A DNA stretch of 64,000 bases from CAYWWM01 sp965198025 (GTDB taxonomy: Bacteria > Acidobacteriota > Terriglobia > 2-12-FULL-54-10). This document shows positions 53,280 through 60,621 of this stretch, piece by piece. Location: the NCBI GenBank assembly GCA_965198025.1, contig OZ240237.1:372001-436000 (forward strand), in the 5' to 3' direction. The notes below the pieces were generated by a model that saw nothing but the letters and a program-made list of their open reading frames with translations, was not told the DNA's origin and made no database searches. Position numbers and translations under genes: made by a program. How positions within the stretch are numbered: the stretch's first letter is position 1; every line of letters starts with the position of its first letter.

Positions 53280-54305
53280 GTGCCTGCCATCGAAGAGTTC
53301 GTGGCCTCGCTCCCGAAGGCGGAGTTGCATTTGCATCTGGAGGGCGCGGTGGATGCGGAGACTCTCTGGACGCTTGCCGAGCGGCACCGCACGCCGTTGT
53401 TCGAAGCAGGCCGGGAGGCTGCCGACGGGCTATACCGGACCCGGGACTTCACAAGCTTCCTGGAAGCGTTCAAGGTCGTTTGCCAGCACTTCCATGGTCC
53501 GGAGGACTACGAACTCATCACCTACAACGCCCTACGCCGGCTGGCGCAGCAGAACGTCCGCTATGCGGAGATTCAGATTTCCGCCGGCGTAATCCTCTGG
53601 AAGCAACAGGACTTGCGAAGCTGCATGGAGGGTGTAGCCGCCGGATACCGCCGGGCACGGGAAGACTTCGGCATCCGTGCCCAGTGGATCCTCGACGCAA
53701 CGCGGCAGTTTGGCCCCGAAGCGGCGCTGGCTGTAGCCAAGGAGGCGGCGGCGTTGCAGGATCTGGGCGTCATCGGGTTCAGCATTGGCGGAGACGAACG
53801 CCAAGTGCCGCCCGAATCTTTCCGTCAGGTCTTTGCCCTTGCCCGCGACAGCGGCTTGCGACTGGCAGGCCACGCGGGCGAGGCAGCGGGACCGGAGTCG
53901 GTCTGGGCCGCACTCCGGATTTGGGGTGTGGAGCGCATCGGCCACGGCCTGACGGCAGTCGGCGACCCCTCGCTGGTACGGCATCTGGCAGAGCGGCAGA
54001 TTCCGTTGGACATGAGCGTAACGAGCAACGTCCGAACCGGCTGTCTCCAGAATGCCGAGCTGCATCCCGTACGCCGCTACTTCAACGAGGGCCTTCTGGT
54101 GACGCTCAACTCGGATGATCCCGCCCTCTTTGGCACCGATCTAAATCAGGAATATCTGCTGACCCATCGGATGCTCGGGTTTGGTCCCCGCGAGCTGATG
54201 CGACTGGCAGAGAATTCGTTCCGAGCCTCCTTCCTGCCTCCCCAGGAAAAGGCCTCCTTCCTGGCCGCTTTCCGGGCCGTTCCTAGCCTGCCAGAATTGG
54301 TCTAA
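53280..54305 (+). CDS. Adenosine deaminase family protein (adenosine or aminodeoxyfutalosine deaminase)
   Basis: A 341-residue amidohydrolase (GTG start). Metal and catalytic residues: AELHLHLEGA (two His), GHAGEAAGPESV (His and catalytic Glu), RIGHGLTA (His) and NSDDPALFGT (Asp). IGGDE replaces the usual LAGDE. Family members deaminate adenosine or, in bacteria using the futalosine route to menaquinone, aminodeoxyfutalosine. Sequence alone does not settle the substrate, and no mqn gene is seen in the window. Confidence 0.85.
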   Translation: MPAIEEFVASLPKAELHLHLEGAVDAETLWTLAERHRTPLFEAGREAADGLYRTRDFTSFLEAFKVVCQHFHGPEDYELITYNALRRLAQQNVRYAEIQISAGVILWKQQDLRSCMEGVAAGYRRAREDFGIRAQWILDATRQFGPEAALAVAKEAAALQDLGVIGFSIGGDERQVPPESFRQVFALARDSGLRLAGHAGEAAGPESVWAALRIWGVERIGHGLTAVGDPSLVRHLAERQIPLDMSVTSNVRTGCLQNAELHPVRRYFNEGLLVTLNSDDPALFGTDLNQEYLLTHRMLGFGPRELMRLAENSFRASFLPPQEKASFLAAFRAVPSLPELV

Positions 54306-54472
54306 CACGGTTTCGGCCCGCGGCTGCGGCCGTTGCCCCCGTGACCACAGTTTCCACCCGGAAAGTTCTCTTTTGTGCTCTCATGGCGATGGGGTCAGGG
54401 TAGAGTATCCTAAATGGTCTAGCTTTCTGCGGTGTCGACTCCTGCGAGCGGCAGATAAGGGCTGAGGCGCAG

Positions 54473-55354
54473 ATGCGGATCGCGATAACAGGAGCGGGAG
54501 GAATGCTGGGGCAGGACTTGGCGGCTGTGCTGCGGCCGAACCACGAGGTGCTGGCGCTCGATCACTGCGCCTGCGATATCCTGGACGAAGCGGCGCTCCG
54601 GCGCGTGTTCTGCGAATGGCGTCCCAAGCTGGTGGTCAACTGCGCAGCTTTTACAGACGTCGATGGATCGGAATCGGACCCCGAGCGGGCCTTCGCTGTA
54701 AATGCGCGCGGGGCAGGCAATGTGGCTCGAGCGGCGGAGCAAGCGGGCGGCCGCGTCTTCTACATCAGCACGGACTACGTGTTTGACGGTGCAAAGCACG
54801 AGCCCTATGGTGAGGATGATCCAACCGCCCCGCTGAGTGCCTACGGCCGGAGCAAGCGCGAAGGGGAACGGCAGACCTTCGGCTCGAACGGAGAAGGTGC
54901 GGGCCACGCGGTCATCCGGACCTCGTGGCTCTACGGGGTCCATCGCTCGAATTTCGTTGAGAAAATCCTGGAGAAGGCGCGGCTGCCGGAGCCGAACATC
55001 CTGGCCGTAGCGGACCAGCTTTCGAGCCCCACCTGGACGCTGCACCTGGCCCGGAAGATCGCTGAGTTAGTCGGCGTCTCGGTGCGCGGTGTGCTGCACG
55101 TCGTCAACCCCGGCGCCTGTACCCGGCAGGAGATGGCGCAGGCGATTGTGGATTTGCTGCGGCAGCCAATATCAGTCGGCCCGACCTACTGGGCGAAGCT
55201 CAATCTGCCCGCGCGCCGGCCGGCCTACTCGGTGCTCGGCTGCAATCGTCTGCAGGAATTGGGCTTGGCTCCGCTGCCCGGTTGGCGAGAGGCTTTGGAG
55301 GAATATATCGAACTGCGGGGGAGCGCAAAAGCAGCTCGTTCCGTAGCATTATAG
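54473..55354 (+). CDS. rmlD: dTDP-4-dehydrorhamnose reductase
   Basis: A 293-residue short-chain dehydrogenase. N-terminal TGAGGMLGQDL binds NADPH; NCAAFTDVDGSE and FYISTDYVFDG precede the catalytic YGRSK (Tyr and Lys). It makes dTDP-L-rhamnose, the last step, for surface polysaccharide. It begins the polysaccharide locus extending to the window end. Its last about 30 codons and 3' flank are partly duplicated at 56428-56574, beyond the GIY-YIG/hicBA cassette. Confidence 0.93.
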   Translation: MRIAITGAGGMLGQDLAAVLRPNHEVLALDHCACDILDEAALRRVFCEWRPKLVVNCAAFTDVDGSESDPERAFAVNARGAGNVARAAEQAGGRVFYISTDYVFDGAKHEPYGEDDPTAPLSAYGRSKREGERQTFGSNGEGAGHAVIRTSWLYGVHRSNFVEKILEKARLPEPNILAVADQLSSPTWTLHLARKIAELVGVSVRGVLHVVNPGACTRQEMAQAIVDLLRQPISVGPTYWAKLNLPARRPAYSVLGCNRLQELGLAPLPGWREALEEYIELRGSAKAARSVAL

Positions 55355-55388
55355 AGGTTTCCCCCGAGACGGCTGTACGTCGCCGAAG
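55238..55388 (+). repeat. Direct repeat, left copy (rmlD 3' end)
   Basis: The left copy comprises the final codons of rmlD and about 35 bases after the stop, up to CCCCCGAGACGGCTGT. It matches 56428-56574: 66 identical bases across the codons LAPLPGWREALEEYIELRGSA, with diverged edges. Confidence 0.8.
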
Positions 55389-55472
55389 AATCGGTTGCGA
55401 GACAAACCAGGTTCGTTGAAGCCAAGCTTGACGACTTCGAGTCCGACTCCCGCTTGGAGAGACAACTAGAAA

Positions 55473-55988
55473 ATGAGATTGGAAGCAAAAACGGTTCGTC
55501 AAATCGCTGCCTCTCGTGCATCGAAAACAAGGCGTGCAGGAAAGAGCGCGCGACGGCGAAAGAAGAAAACAACCAAAGGGGCTTTGATCAAGGGAATGTC
55601 CAAGAAGCTCCCGAGTGCGATCCTGGATAATCCCGTATTCAAAAAACGGCCCAGAGAAATCATGAAAGGCTACTCGGGAATCTATGCTCTCTATCGCAAG
55701 GATCGTTTGCATTATGTTGGACTCACTGCCAACTTGTTGGGCCGCATCAACCGGCACCTGAATGATCGGCACGCAAACAAGTGGGACGGCTTTGTTATTT
55801 TCAGAATAAAGCGGGTGGATTATCTCAAGGATATTGAAACCCTCATCACCCACTTGATCGAGATTCCCGGAAACCGCGTGAAAGGCAAAGTGCCAAGAGA
55901 CGCTGATATCAACCGCCTTCTTCAAGTAATCCTACGAGAGCATAGAAGTGAGATGAAAGACATTGAGAAAGCACTGCGAAGGAAGTGA
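55473..55988 (+). CDS. GIY-YIG domain protein
   Basis: A 171-residue protein: a lysine/arginine-rich N-terminus (RKKKTTKGALIKG) then a GIY-YIG nuclease domain starting YSGIYALYRKDRLHYVGLT (GIY at about 69-71, YVG about 82-84) and GRINRHLNDRHANKW. Such domains cleave DNA in homing endonucleases, repair and restriction enzymes. Codon use and GC differ from the rmlD backbone. It is read in the same direction as hicB, 10 bases away, within a segment bounded by direct repeats. Confidence 0.82.
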   Translation: MRLEAKTVRQIAASRASKTRRAGKSARRRKKKTTKGALIKGMSKKLPSAILDNPVFKKRPREIMKGYSGIYALYRKDRLHYVGLTANLLGRINRHLNDRHANKWDGFVIFRIKRVDYLKDIETLITHLIEIPGNRVKGKVPRDADINRLLQVILREHRSEMKDIEKALRRK

Positions 55989-55998
55989 GGTGGCCGGT

Positions 55999-56205
55999 AT
56001 GAGGCAGGTAGTGGTTTACCCCGGCGAAGATGGATACTGGGTGGTAGAGTGCCCGAGCTTGCCTGGATGTATCAGCCAAGGTAAGACGAGAGAAGAAGCC
56101 ATTGACCATATCAAGGAGGCGATTCGAGGATACATCACCGCACTCGATGAGGATGGCTTGCCGGTTCCGGAGGAACATTTTGAAACCTTCGTCGTGGCCG
56201 TATGA
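55999..56205 (+). CDS. hicB: HicB-family antitoxin
   Basis: A 68-residue HicB domain: MRQVVVYPGEDGYWVVECPS, LPGCISQGKTREEAIDHIKE, DEDGLPVPEEHFETFVV. No DNA-binding extension. Its stop overlaps the hicA ATG (ATGA at 56202-56205). The hicA toxin that follows carries a frameshift, so this is a second antitoxin in the window without a working cognate toxin. Confidence 0.88.
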   Translation: MRQVVVYPGEDGYWVVECPSLPGCISQGKTREEAIDHIKEAIRGYITALDEDGLPVPEEHFETFVVAV

Positions 56206-56424
56206 GCAAATTGCCCTGCGTTTCCGGTCGCGTATGTGCAAGTGCGCTCCAAAAGGCTGGCTTCTATTTGAAGCGCCGGGAAGGAAGCCACATCATTTTG
56301 CGCCGCGATAACCCGTTTGCTCAGGTGGTCGTGCCCGACCATCAAGGAACTGGATAGGGGCACGTTGCGTGGCATCATTCGGCAAGCCGGTTTGGGAGTG
56401 GAAGAGTTTGTCAAGCTGCTCTAG
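56202..56424 (+). pseudogene. hicA toxin, frameshifted
   Basis: The N-terminal part MSKLPCVSGRVCASALQKAGF, YLKRREGSHIILRRD and VVVPDH is a clear HicA with its catalytic His (GSHIIL). At 56343 one extra C breaks the frame: the original frame ends 8 bases later in GTG-stop, while removing the C restores KELDRGTLRGIIRQAGLGVEEF-VKLL and a stop at 56424. The full length would be about 73 codons. The lesion is recent-looking because the rest is intact. Confidence 0.85.
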
Positions 56425-56427
56425 TGC

Positions 56428-56574
56428 CGGGCTGTCATCGACTGCAGGACGTGCGCTTGGCTCCGCTGCCCGGTTGGCGAGAGGCTTTGGAGGAATATAT
56501 CGAACTGCGGGGGAGCGCAAACTAGGTGTTCCGTGGTAAGATAGGAGTCTCCCCCGAGACGACTGTGAGTTGCC
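56428..56574 (+). repeat. Direct repeat, right copy (rmlD 3' remnant)
   Basis: Encodes GCHRLQDVRLAPLPGWREALEEYIELRGSAN-stop in split form (quoted in two parts here: GCHRLQDVR and LAPLPGWREALEEYIEL), homologous to the rmlD end, and is followed by CCCCCGAGACGACTGT. It is a fragment of a second, slightly different rmlD 3' end. Confidence 0.8.
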
Positions 56575-56684
56575 AAGAGGTCTGAAGATCTGGATCTAAA
56601 GACCGATGATTGGAGGCGGCCTCCACAGATCGAATTACCAGACTTTCAGTTATTGTCGGAAGTCCCGAGTCCGCATTGCCGATT

Positions 56685-57872
56685 ATGGCGAAGCCGCGCA
56701 TCTTTATCATTTCGCCCGTCACGCCGTACCCCGTCTATCACGGAGCAGGAAGCACGATCTACGGCTATATTCGGGCGCTGCGTCGGGATTTCGATGTCCT
56801 GTTTGCCGGGTTCTGCCCGGAGCGGTATCGCGCCCCGGCTCAGGCAGGTCTGGAACAGCTTTGCGATAAGGCCTGGCTGTTTGAGCCCCCGCTTGGACGG
56901 CGTCTCGATGCCTTTTCTCCTACGCCGTTTCTGTTCTCCAATCTCGAAAGCGATGTCATGCGCCGCGCCGTGGACCACATCCTGGACGAGGAGCGTCCGG
57001 ACCTGGTGCAGGTCGAATACCTGGGGATCGCACGGTACGCCGAGCGTGCACGCTGTCCCCGCATCGTGCGCGCACACGTGCTCGAGTGGTGGCATTACTA
57101 CCTGAACTGGCAGCGGACCAAAGGCTTTCGGACCCGCCTGGAAAACCTCTTCTGGTGCCTTGATTCGATCCGCCACAACCGGCGGACGCTCGCGAGCTTC
57201 GACTGGGTGCTGGTGACCTCGGTGCCGGAGCGTGACCGGGCGCTCGAACTCGTGCCGCAGGCGCGTGTTGAGGCCTTGCCGTTCCTGTTGCTCGATTGCG
57301 ATTACTTCCAACCGGCACTCGACCCGCCCGCTGACCCTCAGATGGTCTTCGTCGGCTTTCTGCCGCACACGCCCAACGAGGAGGCTCTGGTCTATTTCAT
57401 CCGTCAAGTGCTGCCTCTGGTTCGCTGCCAGGAGCCGCGCGCGAGCTTGGCCGTTGCGGGAGAAGGAGCTTCGAACGCCCTGCGCGGTCTGATGCACGAC
57501 AACGGCGTCGTCTACCTCGATTATGTGGAGGACCTCCGCGAGACCTACCAGCGCTCCCGCGTTTGCGTGACTCCGATCAACAGCGGCGGCGGGATTCGCA
57601 CCAAGATCGTCGAGGCCATGGCGGCGGGCGTGCCGGTGGTTTCGAGTTCTTTTGCGCCGGTGGGGTTGGGTGTCCAGCCCGGACATCATTTGATGGTCGA
57701 GGACGACCCGGCCCGGGCAGCCGCGGCGGTTGTGGAATTGCTGCGTGACGACGACCGCTGGCGCCGCATGCAGCTTGCAGCCCGCGGCCTGGTCGAAAAC
57801 TGTTTCAGCCTCGAACGCGTCGGTCCGCGCATCCGCGCGCGCTACCGGCAGTTTCTCGAAGAGGCGGCATAG
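56685..57872 (+). CDS. Glycosyltransferase family 4-like
   Basis: About 395 residues from ATG 56685. GT-B type: N-terminal RIFIISPVTPYPVYHGAG glycine-rich acceptor part, later FVGFLPHTPNEEALVYFI and the C-terminal donor site GGGIRTKIVEAMAAGVPVVSS, the E...E region of GT4 enzymes (here ...IVEAMAAG). It should add a sugar in polysaccharide synthesis. Followed 20 bases later by a second polysaccharide-locus gene. Confidence 0.88.
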   Translation: MAKPRIFIISPVTPYPVYHGAGSTIYGYIRALRRDFDVLFAGFCPERYRAPAQAGLEQLCDKAWLFEPPLGRRLDAFSPTPFLFSNLESDVMRRAVDHILDEERPDLVQVEYLGIARYAERARCPRIVRAHVLEWWHYYLNWQRTKGFRTRLENLFWCLDSIRHNRRTLASFDWVLVTSVPERDRALELVPQARVEALPFLLLDCDYFQPALDPPADPQMVFVGFLPHTPNEEALVYFIRQVLPLVRCQEPRASLAVAGEGASNALRGLMHDNGVVYLDYVEDLRETYQRSRVCVTPINSGGGIRTKIVEAMAAGVPVVSSSFAPVGLGVQPGHHLMVEDDPARAAAAVVELLRDDDRWRRMQLAARGLVENCFSLERVGPRIRARYRQFLEEAA

Positions 57873-57892
57873 AGCGGAGCCGAAAACGGCTT

Positions 57893-59512
57893 TTGCAATT
57901 GCAGCAGAGAAAAATCATCTACGTCGCCGCAGCGCCTCCAGGCGAGGCCGCGGCGGACCTGCGCCGCCTGGGCCTGCTGGCGGAGGACGGTTCTCGGCGC
58001 GATTCACTGTGCGTGGTTATCCCTCGCCGTCACGCTGAGGAGCTGCAGTCCCGGGCCTCGTTCCCGAAACACATCCTGCTGGGCTACCATCCCGTCTCTG
58101 CTGCCTGGCTTTGGGCCCGGCTGATGGTCTTCCTGGGACTTTGCGGAGAGAATGAGATCGTTGTCTATTCCCCCCCCGGACAGTCACGTGGTTTAAAGTT
58201 GCTGGCCTTGGCTCTGCGGGGGCGGGTCAGTTTCTCCGCCGGGCAAGGACCCTGTGTTCCGTTCAGTCTCGGGGCCGTGCTGCAGGCTGCCTGGCGGCAA
58301 CGGTTTGCCGCCCGCGGACCCATTTGCCTCATCGGCTCCGCTTCCCCGGACACGCTGCAGAAGATTCTCACCGATGTCCGCAGGCGGTATCCGGACGCTC
58401 CAGTTCACGGAGTCCTGCCCGCGTCACTCGCGGAAACGACCCGCGGCCTGGATTCTCTTGAGGTGGCCTCGTCCAGACTGCGGACCTACTGCCGGCTGTT
58501 GTCCCGGTGCCTCGGACCGGCACGATTCCGGCGCATCATCCTGCCTTGGACGAATGAGAGGTTTACCGCGCTGTGGTGGGCGGCTTGGCTGCTTCCACTG
58601 TGGCGCCTCGAAATCTACAACGCAAACCTGGGCGCATTCCCGGGGCGGCATCCAGGACATTCCCTGCGGCATGGTCTCTGGAGGCTCCGGGAGCATGCCG
58701 AACGATCGTACCAGCGGAGTCAGCGCCGCCGCCAGGAGAAGGTGGAATACCACCGATCGTTGCCGGTTGGGGTGATCGGCTCCGCTTCGGGCTTCTACCT
58801 GCAAACGATCCTTCTGGATCTGCGGAAGAGATACTCCGGCGTGAAGGTGCATGCGATTTTGCCGCCGTCCCTGGAAGCTCCTGCGGATGGGATGTTTGAT
58901 CGCATCACCGTGCTTCGGGGAGGTTTTTTCGCAGCTTGGGTGCAGGCGTGGGGGTTCGTGGCGCGCACGAAGCATCAGGTTTGGATCGTCCCCTGCACCA
59001 ATGAATCGTACTCTCGCATGAAAGTGCTGGCGTTTCTCCTCCCCTTGCGGTCTCGCCAGATTTATAACGAACTCGCGGACCGATTCGCAGCCCGCGAGCT
59101 GCGGACGTTTTGCGGACACTGCCTGTGGCGACTGCGCGATCACCTGTCCTACCAGCTCGTCGCCGGAGCTGTCGGGAGCAACTGGTTTGTGCGGTTGGGG
59201 CATCTCTTCCTCTATTCCGGGCGGCTGCTGGCCGGTGCGGCAGCCTTGTGGCGGGTCCGTCTGCATTCCGGTCGCGCCATCCAATCCGCGATCGCGGCTC
59301 CTCGCATGGACTTGTTGCTCCTGAACAGGTACGGCGACGGGCGGGACTTTCTGGATTCAGGCCGGACACTTCCTTCCGCCCCTTCCAACGAGTCCGTTCG
59401 TGCGGTGCAGGTTCCCGTGAACAGTTCCTTCCGTCAATTGAATGATGCCATCCGTTCCGCCTTTGATGACCGTGCTGCCCAGGTTCCCGGAACTGACGGA
59501 CCTCGACGGTGA
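57893..59512 (+). CDS. Hypothetical protein with two tandem homologous modules
   Basis: A 539-residue protein (TTG start) in the polysaccharide locus. Two modules of about 125 residues, at about 144-269 and 292-417, share GSAS..TLQ.IL.D.R.RY, ILP.SL, the block P.TNE, then LLPL..R.IYN and LWRLR.H. The module is preceded by a related but weaker region. No known family is evident; the alternation of Rossmann-like strands suggests a nucleotide-sugar or kinase-type protein, possibly a duplicated glycosyltransferase domain. No signal peptide or membrane segment is clear. Confidence 0.6.
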   Translation: MQLQQRKIIYVAAAPPGEAAADLRRLGLLAEDGSRRDSLCVVIPRRHAEELQSRASFPKHILLGYHPVSAAWLWARLMVFLGLCGENEIVVYSPPGQSRGLKLLALALRGRVSFSAGQGPCVPFSLGAVLQAAWRQRFAARGPICLIGSASPDTLQKILTDVRRRYPDAPVHGVLPASLAETTRGLDSLEVASSRLRTYCRLLSRCLGPARFRRIILPWTNERFTALWWAAWLLPLWRLEIYNANLGAFPGRHPGHSLRHGLWRLREHAERSYQRSQRRRQEKVEYHRSLPVGVIGSASGFYLQTILLDLRKRYSGVKVHAILPPSLEAPADGMFDRITVLRGGFFAAWVQAWGFVARTKHQVWIVPCTNESYSRMKVLAFLLPLRSRQIYNELADRFAARELRTFCGHCLWRLRDHLSYQLVAGAVGSNWFVRLGHLFLYSGRLLAGAAALWRVRLHSGRAIQSAIAAPRMDLLLLNRYGDGRDFLDSGRTLPSAPSNESVRAVQVPVNSSFRQLNDAIRSAFDDRAAQVPGTDGPRR

Positions 59513-59816
59513 AGCGGTCCTCTTCGGGCTGCTGCTTCGGGGCCCTGACGGACTGGTTTGGAGTCTTGACAAAGCCGCCCGGTAGCATCGTGGACTGGAC
59601 TGCCTGGGAGGGCGATGCGCTCCCCCGGCTCTGCGTGGTATTCGACTGCAGGATTTTCTCCCAAACCGGCTATTTCATTGCGGATTCGGGTATCATGGAG
59701 GCTTGGGGAGAACGCCGCATTCAGTAGCCGTTGCGGCCACTAGACTGGCGTTCGGTTTGCAACCGCAGTGTCACGGCCACTCACCCGGCGGTCCGTTTTG
59801 AGCATTCCATGGCGTC
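59513..59816. other. Intergenic in polysaccharide locus
   Basis: About 330 bases to the next start. A 72-codon frame (59509-59727) is open but has a composition unlike its neighbours and no known relative, so I do not call it. No repeat found. Confidence 0.4.
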
Positions 59817-59843
59817 ATGGGAAGTAACAGAGGGAATTTGAAG

Positions 59844-60557
59844 GTGAGCCATCTCCATCGTGCGGCAGTTTGCTTGGTGGCGGCCTGCCTGCTCCCGGTT
59901 TTTGCTATCCCCGCCCAGGCACAAGCGGCGGACTTCGCTCCTTTTGAGAGTGGCGAGCGGCTCGTCTACCGCCTCCTGTGGCCTAGTGGCATCCCCCACG
60001 GAGAAGCCGTTTTCGAGGTTTCCTTGCAGGGCGACGATCTGCATTTTCAGGCCGTCGTGGAAGCGAGCTTGCCGCAATACAGGTTCAGTAGCCTGTTTTC
60101 GGCCGTCGCTGCACGGGATGGTCTCTGCTCGCGCCGGTTTCACCAGAAAATTCAGGAAGGGTCGAAAACCACGGAAGAGTCTCTGGAGTTTGACCAGGCG
60201 GCGCACCAGGTCCGCCGCATCCAGGACCGCAATACCACCACCGCCGCGATTCCGGAGTGCGCACGGGACCCGCTGACCTTTCTTTACTACGTCCGAAGCC
60301 GCATGGCGGCGGGACAGCCGGTCGATTTGGGCACTATAACCTATGGAAGGCAGATCGCCCTGCAACTCAGCCCGGGCGAATCCGGAACGCTTTCGATGAG
60401 CGGCACATCCCGGCAGGGTGAGAAATTTGTGGTCCGCTTCCCGGCCCGCTCTGGGGAGCGCACTATTGAGGTCTGGTTTTCCACTGATGCCGCCCGCATA
60501 CCGCTTCAGTTCACTGTTCCAACCGCTCTCGCCGATTTCATAGCCGAGCTGGAATAG
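59844..60557 (+). CDS. DUF3108 domain-containing exported protein
   Basis: About 237 residues from GTG 59844 (AGAGGGA upstream; ATG 59817 has none). A signal peptide (RAAVCLVAACLLPVFAIPAQA) precedes the DUF3108 core: ESGERLVYRLLWPSGIPHGEAVFEV, DPLTFLYYVR, and EVWFSTDAARIPLQF. Function unknown; DUF3108 proteins are periplasmic or outer-surface and often lie in cell-envelope loci. It is surrounded by glycan genes. Confidence 0.8.
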   Translation: MSHLHRAAVCLVAACLLPVFAIPAQAQAADFAPFESGERLVYRLLWPSGIPHGEAVFEVSLQGDDLHFQAVVEASLPQYRFSSLFSAVAARDGLCSRRFHQKIQEGSKTTEESLEFDQAAHQVRRIQDRNTTTAAIPECARDPLTFLYYVRSRMAAGQPVDLGTITYGRQIALQLSPGESGTLSMSGTSRQGEKFVVRFPARSGERTIEVWFSTDAARIPLQFTVPTALADFIAELE

Positions 60558-60621
60558 AGCCCTCAGTGCGGCGGCCTGCTTGCTCGCGCGCTCGGATTGG
60601 ATTGTCTGCTAAACTCCCTTC

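Noticed and set aside
59509..59727. 72-codon plus-strand ORF after the tandem-module gene
   Set aside because: No similarity, odd composition, and it overlaps the end of the preceding gene; no supported ribosome-binding site.
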